Assembly: GCA_903917505.1 (NCBI GenBank)
Contig: CAIXAY010000428.1
Span: forward strand, 1 to 9,847
Source: an uncultured beta proteobacterium
Lineage (GTDB): Bacteria; Pseudomonadota; Gammaproteobacteria; Burkholderiales; Rhodocyclaceae
Length of the DNA: 9,847 nucleotides
Direction: 5' to 3'
The translations under genes were made by a program, and so were the position numbers. Shown here piece after piece: positions 1-6,830 of this stretch (its first letter is position 1; every line of letters starts with the position of its first letter). The notes beneath the pieces were generated by a model that saw nothing but the letters and a program-made list of their open reading frames with translations, was not told the origin of the DNA and ran no database searches.

Positions 1-3
1 AGC

Positions 4-20
4 CGCAAAGCGGCTTTGCG
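4..20. repeat. Short inverted repeat at window edge
   Basis: CGCAAAG and CTTTGCG form a perfect 7-bp stem around a 3-nt CGG loop. An alternative overlapping fold pairs AGCCGC (1-6) with GCGGCT (10-15). It could be the end of a terminator or the border of a gene lying to the left, but no long T run follows and the left context is missing. The 11-mer GCCGCAAAGCG (2-12) recurs at 41-51 in a second imperfect hairpin (34-57). Confidence 0.4.
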
Positions 21-21
21 C

Positions 22-27
22 TATAAT
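22..27 (+). promoter_or_regulatory. Candidate -10 box of the btuB leader promoter
   Basis: A perfect TATAAT lies about 36 nt before the first riboswitch stem, a sensible place for the start of a riboswitch leader RNA. The -35 box would fall at or beyond the left window edge, so it cannot be checked. The call rests on one hexamer plus position. Confidence 0.4.
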
Positions 28-62
28 TCATCGCTTCGCCGCCGCAAAGCGACGAAGAAAAA

Positions 63-260
63 GTGCAAGGGTGCCGCTACGCAGAGCATTCGATTTTCTC
101 TGCCGCGGTTAAACGGGAAGCAGGTGCGTGTCCGCAAGACATCATGCCTGTGCTGCCCCCGCAACGGTAAGCGAGTGAGGGTGTGTCGGCAAGCCACTGG
201 GCGCAAGGCCTGGGAAGGCGACACATCAAGACTCGTGAGCCCGGATACCGGCCTGCGCAC
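63..260 (+). ncRNA. Cobalamin (vitamin B12) riboswitch
   Basis: This leader RNA is expected to bind adenosylcobalamin or a related corrinoid and lower expression of the B12 uptake operon behind it. Class landmarks occur in the right order: GGTTAAACGGGAAGCAGGTG (107-126), GCTGCCCCCGCAACGGTAAG (152-171), the B12-box core GCCACTG (193-199), GGGAAGGCG (212-220) and GAGCCCGGATACCGGCC (237-253). The outer stem closes with GTGC (63-66) against GCAC (257-260). The length of about 198 nt is normal for the family. Position directly before a BtuB-type receptor gene agrees with the assignment. Outer borders may be off by several bases. Confidence 0.96.
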
Positions 261-413
261 AAATAGACGGAAGTGCCGCGGGGAGGCGGACACGGAATGC
301 ACAGCGCATTTTCTCAGGGCGCGCCCATCTCGGCGGTTTTCTCTCTTCGCGCAATTCCGATTTTTGTTCGCCGGTTTGCGGGGACGCTAGCCGGCCGTCG
401 GGAGAATACCGAA
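261..413 (+). promoter_or_regulatory. Riboswitch expression platform and btuB 5' leader
   Basis: This 153-nt stretch lies between the aptamer and the chosen btuB start. A hairpin pairs GTGCCGC (273-279) with GCGGaCAC (286-293, one bulged A) and shows GGGGAG (280-285) in its loop. GCGGACACG (286-294) is also perfectly complementary to CGTGTCCGC (127-135) inside the aptamer, so the two pairings exclude each other. GGGAGG (281-286) sits 10 nt before an in-frame ATG at 297. No U-rich intrinsic terminator is visible, so control is more likely translational or Rho-linked. The switching model is inference. Confidence 0.55.
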
Positions 414-2381
414 ATGCATCCACGTTATCCGTTAACCGCACTTGCCCTTGCCTTGTTCGCCGCTTTTCCAACCGTCGCCGCCGAAAGCGGCTCCGATGCG
501 ATCGTTGTCACCGCCACCCGATTCAACCAGGCCGATCCGGGCATCCCGGCCAACATCAGTGTCATTACCCGGCAGGACATCAGCAACAGCGCCGCGCAAA
601 GCCTGCCCGACGTGCTCAGCACGCGCGCCGGCATCGTCGTCAGCGAGGTTGGCGGCGGTTCGATGGGCCGCAATGCGACCGTCGACATGCGCGGCTTCGG
701 CGCAACGGCGAGCAGCAATACCCTGATCCTCGTCGACGGCCTGCGCGTCAATCCGGTCGACTCGGGGACCATCAACTGGTCGTCGATTCCACTCGAAAGC
801 GTCGATCGCATCGAAATCATCCGCGGCTCGGGAACCGTGCTCTACGGTGACGGCGCGACCGGCGGCGTGGTCAACATCATCACCAACAAATCCGGACTGC
901 CGGTCGCCGGCGTGACGGCGACCCTGGGCAGTTACGGCTACAAGGGCACCGACCTGCAACTGGCCAACGGCAACGACAAGGCCTACTACAACCTCTTCGT
1001 CAATTACGCCGACAGCGACGGCTACCGGAAGAACAGCCAGCAGGACCAGAAAGCGGCGAGCGGCCGCATCGGTTGGCTGCTCGATCGTGGCGAGGTATTT
1101 ACCGACTTCGCGGTCTACAAGGAATCCGACGGGCAGCCTGGTTCGATTTTTACCACGGCTTACCGCGATGATCCGCGCAGCACGCGCACCCCTTTCAATA
1201 CGGAAGCGCGCGACGGCTACCGTTTCCGTCCGGGCGTCTCTTATCGTTTGAACGACCGCCTGACCCTTGAAGCGGAGGTCGCGTTCGATCATCAGAAACT
1301 CGACGCGAATTTCGTTTCGAACAATAGCGCCAGCGACCGCGTCCGCGACACCACGTCGCTGACGCCACGCCTGCGCTGGCGTCATGATCTAGGCAGCCTG
1401 CCCAGTGAGACGGTGTTCGGCTTCGACTACTACGACGGCAAGGTCGATTCGGAAAACACCGGTTTTGCCAATCAGGGGGCTTCCCAGCAAAGCTCGGCAA
1501 TCTATCTGCAAAACATCACCAAGCTTGTGTCGGACCTGAGCATGACGCTCGGCGGCCGTAGCCAGCGGGTGGATCAAAAGGCTCATCAAGATGCGTATTC
1601 GCTGGGATTCTTCCCTTCGGCCGCTGTGCAAGGTGACGCTGTACGGACACGGGATGCCTACGATATCGGCCTGGCCTACGCGCGGGACGGCTGGCGGATT
1701 TACGGGAAGACCGGCACCACCTTTCGCTTTGCCAATCTGGATGAACTCTTCGGTTACGACCCGGCCAGCTATGCCCCCGTATTCGCCGGCGACCTCAAGC
1801 CGCAGCACGGGCGAATCAACGAACTCGGCGGCAATTTTGCCATCGCTTCGGCGACTGTCCGCGCATCCGTCTACCAGCTGGATCTGACGGACGAAATTGC
1901 CTACGATGGTTCGGCCAATGCCAACCTGGATCCGACACGGCGCAATGGCGCCGAACTCGAGGCCGACTGGAAGATTGCCAATGCCTGGCAGGCCAAGGCC
2001 TCCTACGCCTACACCGATGCAAGGTTTCGCAGCGGCAGCTTCTCGGGAAATGAAATACCCCTCGTGCCGCACAACCAGGGCAGCGCTCAATTGATCTGGA
2101 ATACCGGCCGTACAGGCAGCTATTCGGCCATAGCACGGTATGTCGGAGAACGTCGCTACGGCACTGATTTTGCCAATGCACAGGGAATGCTATCTGCATA
2201 CACAACGCTCGATTTGCAAGCTGTCTGGAATCTCAAGCCTTGGAAGATCACAGCGAAACTCTTGAATGCCCTGGACGAGAAGTATGCTTCAACGGCCGGT
2301 TATTCAAGCTTCTACAACGACCACTACTACTATCCGGCAGACGGCCGCGGCGCCTTCGTTTCGGCGCGCTACGACTTCTGA
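414..2381 (+). CDS. btuB: TonB-dependent vitamin B12 outer-membrane receptor BtuB
   Basis: BtuB binds cobalamin at the cell surface and moves it across the outer membrane using energy from TonB-ExbBD. The 655-residue product begins with a signal peptide (about residues 1-23, cleavage after VAA). A TonB box, DAIVVTATRF (28-37), closely resembles the DTLVVTANRF of E. coli BtuB. The plug domain spans about 45-160 and contains DMRGFG (91-96), LVDGLRVN (106-113) and IEIIRGSGTVLYGDGATGG (133-151). The remainder reads as a beta-barrel with many Y/F/R/D-rich strands and ends in a terminal phenylalanine, as outer-membrane barrels do. The ATG at 414 was chosen because it opens directly into the signal peptide and has GGAGA at 401-405. 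In-frame starts at 273 (GTG) and 297 (ATG) would add 47 or 39 residues before it. Cobalamin as substrate is supported by the riboswitch and by the btuC and btuD genes that follow. Confidence 0.94.
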   Translation: MHPRYPLTALALALFAAFPTVAAESGSDAIVVTATRFNQADPGIPANISVITRQDISNSAAQSLPDVLSTRAGIVVSEVGGGSMGRNATVDMRGFGATASSNTLILVDGLRVNPVDSGTINWSSIPLESVDRIEIIRGSGTVLYGDGATGGVVNIITNKSGLPVAGVTATLGSYGYKGTDLQLANGNDKAYYNLFVNYADSDGYRKNSQQDQKAASGRIGWLLDRGEVFTDFAVYKESDGQPGSIFTTAYRDDPRSTRTPFNTEARDGYRFRPGVSYRLNDRLTLEAEVAFDHQKLDANFVSNNSASDRVRDTTSLTPRLRWRHDLGSLPSETVFGFDYYDGKVDSENTGFANQGASQQSSAIYLQNITKLVSDLSMTLGGRSQRVDQKAHQDAYSLGFFPSAAVQGDAVRTRDAYDIGLAYARDGWRIYGKTGTTFRFANLDELFGYDPASYAPVFAGDLKPQHGRINELGGNFAIASATVRASVYQLDLTDEIAYDGSANANLDPTRRNGAELEADWKIANAWQAKASYAYTDARFRSGSFSGNEIPLVPHNQGSAQLIWNTGRTGSYSAIARYVGERRYGTDFANAQGMLSAYTTLDLQAVWNLKPWKITAKLLNALDEKYASTAGYSSFYNDHYYYPADGRGAFVSARYDF

Positions 2382-2388
2382 GCATTAA

Positions 2389-3378
2389 ATGCCGACCCGC
2401 CGCCGCGCCCTGCTCATCCTCGCCGCCCTCGCCGCGCTGGCGCTGGCGAGCATGGCGTTGGCGCTGGTGGTCGGCAGCATCAACATCCCGATCAGCGAAG
2501 TCGTCGCGACGCTGTTTGCGCGGCCGGACAGCATGCCGGCTGAAGTCGTGCTCAGCCTGCGCCTGCCGCGCGCCCTGGCGGGTTTTGCCTGCGGCGGGCT
2601 GCTGGCGCTGGCCGGCGCGCTGCTCCAGGTGCTGCTGCGCAATCCGCTCGCCGATCCTTATGTTCTTGGCATTTCAGGCGGCGCCGGAGTCGGCGCTCTG
2701 CTGGCCATTCTGTTCGGCTTCGGCCTCGCCGGCATCAACGGCTCGGCCTTTCTCGGCGCGCTCGGCGCGATGCTTCTCGTCTTTGGCTTGGCGCACGGCG
2801 ACGGCAGCTGGACGCAGACGCGCCTCTTGCTGACCGGCGTCATCGTCGCCGCCGGCTGCGGTGCGGCAGTCGCCCTGATGCTCTCGGTCGCCCCCGACGA
2901 CAAGTTGCGCGGCATGCTGTTCTGGTTGATGGGCGACCTGTCGCAGGCCAACGATCCGCGCCTGGTGCTCGGCGTCCTCGTCGCCGTGCTGCTCGTTTGC
3001 CTGCCTTTCGCGCGCGAATTGAATTTGCTCGCGCGCGGCGCCGACATGGCGCAATCGCTCGGCGTCCAGGTCGCGCCCTTGCGCCGCGGCGTCTATATCG
3101 TCGCCTCGCTGGCGACCGCGGCGGCGGTGACGCAAGCCGGTTCGATCGGCTTCGTCGGCCTGATCGTTCCGCACCTCGTGCGCCTGGCCGTCGGCAACGA
3201 TCAACGGCTATTGCTCGCCGCCTCGGCGCTTGCCGGCGGCAGCCTGCTGGTGATTGCCGACACGCTGGCGCGCGCCATCATCGCGCCGCAGCAGCTGCCG
3301 GTCGGCGTGCTCACCGCGCTGATCGGCGTTCCGGTCTTCCTGTTCCTGCTCACCCGTGATCCACAGACGGGGCGCTGA
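2389..3378 (+). CDS. btuC: Vitamin B12 ABC transporter permease BtuC (FecCD family)
   Basis: This inner-membrane permease forms, as a dimer, the channel through which cobalamin passes from periplasm to cytoplasm. The 329-residue protein matches the usual length of BtuC/FecCD permeases and is mostly hydrophobic, consistent with about ten membrane helices. Family hallmarks are visible: RLPRALAGFACGGLLALAGALLQ (in two parts, 58-70 and 71-80), NPLADPYVLGISGGAGVGA (85-103), GSIGFVGLIVPHLVR (251-265) and PVGVLTALIGVPVF (304-317). The ATG lies 7 nt after the btuB stop and has only a weak GAG upstream, suggesting translational coupling. FecCD permeases also carry iron-siderophores, so the cobalamin assignment relies on the riboswitch-btuB context. 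That context is strong. Confidence 0.92.
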   Translation: MPTRRRALLILAALAALALASMALALVVGSINIPISEVVATLFARPDSMPAEVVLSLRLPRALAGFACGGLLALAGALLQVLLRNPLADPYVLGISGGAGVGALLAILFGFGLAGINGSAFLGALGAMLLVFGLAHGDGSWTQTRLLLTGVIVAAGCGAAVALMLSVAPDDKLRGMLFWLMGDLSQANDPRLVLGVLVAVLLVCLPFARELNLLARGADMAQSLGVQVAPLRRGVYIVASLATAAAVTQAGSIGFVGLIVPHLVRLAVGNDQRLLLAASALAGGSLLVIADTLARAIIAPQQLPVGVLTALIGVPVFLFLLTRDPQTGR

Positions 3379-3379
3379 A

Positions 3380-4159
3380 ATGAGTGACAAAATCCCGCTG
3401 CTCGAAGCGCGCACGCTGACCGTCGGCATCGGCGGCAAGACCTTTTGCCGCGACCTCGACCTGACCCTGCACGGCGGCGAGCGCCTGGCCATCCTCGGGC
3501 GCAACGGTGCGGGAAAGTCGACGCTGCTGTCGGTACTAGCTGGGCTGCGCGCGCCGCAATCCGGCGAAGTGCGCATTGCCGGCGCCGGCTACGCGGCGCT
3601 CGGCGCGCGCAAGAGCGCGCTGATCCGCGGCTGGCTGCCGCAGGTGCGCGGGGATGCTTTCGCGTCGACGGTGCTCGAGACGGCGCTGGTCGGCCGCCAT
3701 CCGCATCTGCCTCGCTGGGGCTGGGAGAGCAGTACGGATGCGAAGATCGTGCGCGATGCGCTGGCCGCGGTCGATCTCGCTGATTTGGAGCAGCGCGACA
3801 TCCAGACGCTGTCCGGCGGCGAACGTCAGCGTTTGGCGATCGCCACACTGCTCGCGCAAGCGCCGCGGCTTTTCCTGCTCGACGAGCCGATTGCCCACCT
3901 CGATTTGAAACACCAGATCGCCATGCTCGAACTCTTCGCCGGCGCGGCGCGCGATTGCGGCGCTGCGGTCGCCATGGTGCTGCACGAACCGGCGCTGGCC
4001 TGGCGCTTCTGCGACCGCGCGCTGCTCATCCACGGCGATGGCCGCTGCGAGACCGGAAGCGCCGCTGAAATGCTGACCGCGGACCGCCTGTCGGCGCTCT
4101 ACCAGTACCCGCTACAGGCACTCGAAAGCGACGGGCGCATCAGCTTCATTCCGCGCTGA
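3380..4159 (+). CDS. btuD: Vitamin B12 ABC transporter ATP-binding protein BtuD
   Basis: This cytoplasmic ATPase powers the BtuC permease. The 259-residue protein has a complete ABC domain: Walker A GRNGAGKST (40-48), Q-loop Gln89 in WLPQ, signature LSGGERQRL (144-152), Walker B LFLLDEP (164-170) and the switch His202 in VLHEPALA. The D-loop region reads IAHLDLKHQ (171-179), as in BtuD/FhuC-type ATPases. The ATG at 3380 lies 1 nt after the btuC stop. A GTG at 3356 in the same frame would overlap btuC and add 8 residues, and is less likely. A specific cobalamin role is inferred from the operon. A generic FecE/FhuC-type ATPase is the alternative. No btuF, btuR or cob genes follow; the next gene runs the opposite way. 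Confidence 0.92.
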   Translation: MSDKIPLLEARTLTVGIGGKTFCRDLDLTLHGGERLAILGRNGAGKSTLLSVLAGLRAPQSGEVRIAGAGYAALGARKSALIRGWLPQVRGDAFASTVLETALVGRHPHLPRWGWESSTDAKIVRDALAAVDLADLEQRDIQTLSGGERQRLAIATLLAQAPRLFLLDEPIAHLDLKHQIAMLELFAGAARDCGAAVAMVLHEPALAWRFCDRALLIHGDGRCETGSAAEMLTADRLSALYQYPLQALESDGRISFIPR

Positions 4160-4191
4160 AGCGCCGGCAGGGTCCGCTTTTCTTCAGCGCG
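4152..4191. terminator. Inverted repeat between convergent genes, possible operon-end stem
   Basis: CGCGCTGAAG (4152-4161) and CTTCAGCGCG (4182-4191) form a perfect 10-bp stem with a 20-nt loop, overlapping the btuD stop codon and filling the gap before the convergent cupin gene. The position suits a shared transcription end or mRNA 3' stabiliser. There is no U tract on either side, so it is not a classical intrinsic terminator. Confidence 0.4.
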
Positions 4192-4202
4192 CGGGGCGAA
4201 TG

Positions 4203-4568
4203 CTATTGATCAAGTTCGGCGAGGCGCTTCGCGATGTCCGCTCTGAAAGGCGCGAACACATCGAGCACCAGCGCGTCCTCGTCGAGTGTCTGGATTCGGT
4301 GAACGACGTTTTTTGGCACGTAGGCAAATTCGCCCGGCCCCATGGTGCGCACTTCGCCGTCGATTTCCATGAGCATTTTGCCTTTGAGCATGATGGCAAT
4401 CTGGTCATTCGGATGCGTGTGCGGCTCGGCTTTGAGCCCGGCCACGGCGCCGTGAAGGCCGAGCATCAGGTCGCCCAGGATGATGCCCCGCCGCGTCATC
4501 CCCGCGGGGAGCGTCGGCCCCGCTTCATCGTCCTGGGTGATCTCTTCCCATTTGTGAAAATGTGACAT
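4203..4568 (-). CDS. Small KdgF-like cupin protein
   Basis: This 121-residue, single-domain cupin is probably a cytoplasmic metalloprotein. Cupin motif 1 reads HTHPNDQ (50-56) followed by IAIMLKG, with Gln at the usual Glu position. Motif 2 reads GEFAYVPKNVVH (79-90). The likely metal ligands are His50, His52, Gln56 and His90. The C-terminal VLDVFAPFR gives Asp103, Phe105 and Arg109. From memory, KdgF has a glutamine-containing metal site and a D-x-F-x3-R motif in its active site; KdgF linearises 4,5-unsaturated uronates from pectin or alginate. The start at 4568 was chosen for its AAGGA 10 nt upstream; an in-frame ATG at 4628 has no good ribosome site. It follows the GntR gene by 101 nt on the same strand and is probably co-transcribed. 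KdgF function is an inference; other small cupins share this fold. Confidence 0.88.
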   Translation of the reverse strand: MSHFHKWEEITQDDEAGPTLPAGMTRRGIILGDLMLGLHGAVAGLKAEPHTHPNDQIAIMLKGKMLMEIDGEVRTMGPGEFAYVPKNVVHRIQTLDEDALVLDVFAPFRADIAKRLAELDQ

Positions 4569-4669
4569 CGTCTGGCTGTCCTTGTTTTCTTCCAGTGAGC
4601 CCGAGGCGGTCCTGCGCTCAAATGCCATTGGGCTTCAATCAGGCCGTGTTCTCGAGCTGTCGATAAAAC

Positions 4670-5377
4670 TCATATCTCCGTTTCATAACCGAGCGATTTG
4701 GCGATCCGGCGCGCGGTATTGAGTTGATGTTCGCGCGAATTCTGCTCGGCGCCTTCCTGGTCCCCGTCGAGTATCGCCCGCAGGATGCCGCGATGCTCGG
4801 CGCAAGCCTCCTCGACGCGGCCCGGCAGTTCGAGCGACAGCGCACGGAACTGTTCGCTCTGGTGGTAATACTGCAGCGCCAGGCTTTCGATGCGCGGCGA
4901 TTGGGCGGCCTGAAAAATAATGTTGTGAAACTGGAAATTACGCTGCAACATCCTCGCGTGATCTTCGCCGGGTTTTTCCATTTGTGTGCACAGTTCGCTC
5001 AATTGTTTCTTCTGCGCCGCGCTGATCCGCTTGGTCGCGAGGCGCGCGCAGACTCCGGCAAGCGCTGCGCGGATGTAGTAGACCTCGAGCACTTCTTCGA
5101 CCGACAGCTTGCGCACAAAAGAACCGCGATGCGGAATATTTTCGACCAGGCCGATCGATACGAGCCGGTTCAGGGCTTCGCGAATCGGCGTTCGGCTGAC
5201 CCCCAGACGATTCGACAAGATCAGGGTGTTGAGCAAAACCCCCGGCGCCAGCTCTCCGGAAAGAATTTCATCGCGCAGGGTTTCGAAAACGATGTCCTGC
5301 ATGCTCCGGTAAACGTCGCGGATCGACGAACCCTTGTTCGTTCGCTTGGCGGCGCCAGGATCACGATTGGCGTTCAC
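4670..5377 (-). CDS. GntR-family transcriptional regulator, FCD (FadR) subfamily
   Basis: This is a 235-residue DNA-binding regulator, probably a dimeric repressor released by a small carboxylic or sugar-acid ligand. The winged helix-turn-helix covers about residues 27-90 and includes LRDEILSGELAPG (34-46), LSNRLGVSRTPIREAL (54-69) and the wing IPHRGSFVR (81-89). The ligand domain (about 95-225) is all-helical, with FCD metal-site residues Asn147, His151, His195 and His217; Asn replaces the Asp often found first. The start is a GTG with AAGGAG 7 nt upstream, a strong site. The gene is divergent from the ABC importer and upstream of the cupin. Operator-like repeats in the shared promoter region suggest it regulates both directions and itself. 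The ligand cannot be read from the sequence. Confidence 0.94.
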   Translation of the reverse strand: MNANRDPGAAKRTNKGSSIRDVYRSMQDIVFETLRDEILSGELAPGVLLNTLILSNRLGVSRTPIREALNRLVSIGLVENIPHRGSFVRKLSVEEVLEVYYIRAALAGVCARLATKRISAAQKKQLSELCTQMEKPGEDHARMLQRNFQFHNIIFQAAQSPRIESLALQYYHQSEQFRALSLELPGRVEEACAEHRGILRAILDGDQEGAEQNSREHQLNTARRIAKSLGYETEI

Positions 5378-5439
5378 ACGCGATCTCCTTGGCCGCGCAG
5401 GCCGTAGTCGTCAACAAAGCGATGACGCACAGTTGGCTT

Positions 5440-5462
5440 TCTTATATTGGATACAACATACA
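5440..5462. promoter_or_regulatory. Operator 1 (GntR/FCD-type) at the regulator promoter
   Basis: TTGGATACAA (5447-5456) is identical to the core of operator 2. The left half-site is degenerate (TCTTAT against TTGTAT), with a 5-nt spacer before ATACAA. ATACAACATACA (5451-5462) read in reverse matches 11 of 12 bases of operator 2's TGTATATTGTAT. The site directly follows the regulator's -10 box, which suits autorepression. GntR/FCD proteins commonly bind GTAT/ATAC-centred palindromes. Confidence 0.6.
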
Positions 5463-5489
5463 CAATACGGGAACCAGCCGTTTTGTCAA
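5462..5489 (-). promoter_or_regulatory. Promoter of the GntR-cupin unit
   Basis: On the minus strand a perfect TTGACA (5489-5484) is followed after 16 nt by TATTGT (5467-5462, 4 of 6 matches to the -10 consensus). It points toward the regulator start about 85 nt away. It mirrors the promoter of the importer, which uses the same two hexamers. Confidence 0.6.
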
Positions 5490-5548
5490 GAGCTCTCTGA
5501 CGCAGGGGCGATGACTGGTTTTACCGTAGCCGCCGGCAAAGGTTTCTA

Positions 5549-5577
5549 TTGACATTGATCCGCTGGCTGTATATTGT
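5549..5577 (+). promoter_or_regulatory. Promoter of the ABC importer operon
   Basis: A perfect TTGACA (5549-5554) is followed after 17 nt by TATTGT (5572-5577); TATATT (5570-5575) at 15 nt is an alternative -10. Transcription would start near 5584, inside operator 2, leaving an untranslated leader of about 130 nt. Confidence 0.65.
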
Positions 5578-5590
5578 ATTTTGGATACAA
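5574..5590. promoter_or_regulatory. Operator 2 (GntR/FCD-type) over the importer promoter
   Basis: TTGTAT (5574-5579) and ATACAA (5585-5590) form a perfect inverted repeat with a 5-nt spacer. It overlaps the -10 box and the expected transcription start of the importer operon, the classical position for a repressor site. The core TTGGATACAA (5581-5590) also occurs in operator 1. Confidence 0.7.
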
Positions 5591-5715
5591 CGACTGCTGG
5601 TTCGAAGCGCGATCGGCGAACCGTCGAAGCTTGCGCCGACAAGAAAATGCGCCGCGCGGTTCCGGGCCGGGCCGGCTGTTGCTCGAGAAAAAAATTCAGG
5701 GACGGATTTATCCTA
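5591..5715 (+). other. Untranslated leader of the importer operon
   Basis: No gene is visible in this leader. GGTTCG (5599-5604) and CGAACC (5617-5622) form a 6-bp hairpin with a 12-nt loop soon after the presumed transcription start. An A-rich run (about 5690-5696) precedes AGGGACGG, a rather distant ribosome site for the ATG at 5716. The frame is open from 5581 but has no ribosome site for an earlier start. Confidence 0.4.
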
Positions 5716-6789
5716 ATGGCATCAATCGAAATTCGTGGCGTGCACAAGGCATTCGGTTCGACGCGCGTTCTGCACGACGTCGACCTCGACGTCGCCGATG
5801 GCGAGTTCCTCGTCCTGGTCGGCCCGTCGGGATGCGGCAAATCGACGCTGCTGCGCATGATCGCCGGGCTCGAGGAGGTGAGCAGCGGCGACATCATCAT
5901 CGGCGGCAAGCTGGTGAATGACCTGCCGCCGATGGAGCGGGACATCGCGATGGTGTTCCAGAACTACGCCCTCTATCCGCACATGACCGTGCGCGAGAAT
6001 ATGGCTTTCAGCCTGAAGCTGCGTCACGAAAGCAAGGACACGATCGCCCGGAAAGTCGGCGAGGCGGCCGATATTCTCGATCTCACCTCCTACCTCGAGC
6101 GTTATCCGCGCCAGCTCTCCGGCGGCCAGCGGCAGCGCGTGGCAATGGGCCGGGCCATCGTGCGCGACCCGCAAGTCTTTCTTTTCGACGAACCGCTTTC
6201 CAATCTCGACGCCAAGCTGCGCGTGCAGATGCGCGTCGAGATCCGGTCGCTGCACCAGCGCCTGCACGCCACTTCGGTCTATGTCACGCACGACCAGATC
6301 GAGGCGATGACCATGGCCGACCGGATCGTCGTCTTGCATGAAGGGCGCGTCGAACAGATCGGCTCGCCGCTGGAACTGTACGACCAGCCGGCCAACCTAT
6401 TCGTCGCCGGCTTCATCGGCTCGCCGGCGATGAACTTCGTGCGCGGGCGGCTGCGCCGCAGCGCGGATGCCGCCTGGCTGGAGACGGGCGACGCGACGCG
6501 CCTGCCCCTGGCCGGCGGGCGCGAAGGGCAAGACGGACAGGATGTCGTTTACGCCTTCCGGCCCGAGCACCTCACGCTCTGCGCCGCCGAGCAGGGCGTG
6601 CCGGCCAGGATTCTGGTCATCGAACCGACCGGCGCCGACACGCATGTCTATTGCGAGTTCTGCGCCACACAGATCTGCGCCGTTTTTGGCGAACGGCTTG
6701 CCTACAGGCCGGGCGAGACCCTCTGGTTGCAGCCGAAAGTGGACTACGTCCACCTCTTCGACGCGGCAAGCGGGAAGGTTCTGAAATAA
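5716..6789 (+). CDS. CUT1-type ABC transporter ATP-binding protein (MalK/UgpC-like)
   Basis: This cytoplasmic ATPase energises a carbohydrate-type importer. The 357-residue protein has an ABC domain with Walker [10 protein letters not shown] (36-44), Q-loop Gln82 in [10 protein letters not shown], signature [14 protein letters not shown] (134-147), Walker [17 protein letters not shown] (154-169) and the switch His192 in [14 protein letters not shown]. The linker [14 protein letters not shown] (231-244) is typical of MalK/UgpC proteins and leads into a C-terminal TOBE/OB regulatory domain (about 240-357). The start aligns with the [14 protein letters not shown] beginning common in the family. 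Unlike many CUT1 operons, the ATPase gene comes first, at the end next to the operator. Its sequence does not reveal the substrate, since such ATPases are often shared between importers. Confidence 0.94.
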   Translation: MASIEIRGVHKAFGSTRVLHDVDLDVADGEFLVLVGPSGCGKSTLLRMIAGLEEVSSGDIIIGGKLVNDLPPMERDIAMVFQNYALYPHMTVRENMAFSLKLRHESKDTIARKVGEAADILDLTSYLERYPRQLSGGQRQRVAMGRAIVRDPQVFLFDEPLSNLDAKLRVQMRVEIRSLHQRLHATSVYVTHDQIEAMTMADRIVVLHEGRVEQIGSPLELYDQPANLFVAGFIGSPAMNFVRGRLRRSADAAWLETGDATRLPLAGGREGQDGQDVVYAFRPEHLTLCAAEQGVPARILVIEPTGADTHVYCEFCATQICAVFGERLAYRPGETLWLQPKVDYVHLFDAASGKVLK

Positions 6790-6830
6790 GCAGCTTTTCA
6801 GGTTACTCAATCGACATAAAGGAGATCGAG

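Noticed and set aside
16..390. Open frame across the riboswitch
   Set aside because: It covers a structured RNA. The product is basic and cysteine/arginine-rich without a domain, and the riboswitch explains the sequence.
432..1385. Long antisense open frame (317 codons) across btuB
   Set aside because: It lies fully opposite a well-supported receptor gene. Its translation is rich in R/D/V/A with no recognisable domain, as expected of frame shadows in GC-rich DNA.
1389..2090. Antisense open frame (233 codons) across the btuB barrel region
   Set aside because: It opposes the barrel domain with no motif of its own; it is a frame shadow.
2240..2833. Same-strand open frame overlapping the btuB end and btuC start
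   Set aside because: It overlaps two real genes in another frame and its product is R/S/C/A-rich low-complexity sequence.
4569..4628. Longer cupin start at 4628
   Set aside because: There is no good ribosome site and no cupin-like residues in the extra 20 codons, while AAGGA precedes the start at 4568.
5581..5715. N-terminal extension of the ATPase back to the TTG at 5581
   Set aside because: That start lies inside the operator, at about the expected transcription start, and the 45 extra residues do not resemble the MalK/UgpC family, which begins at the ATG at 5716.
6651..6830. N-terminal extension of the solute-binding protein
   Set aside because: It overlaps the ATPase end and would hide the signal peptide. 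The ATG at 6831 has a strong ribosome site and starts the signal peptide.
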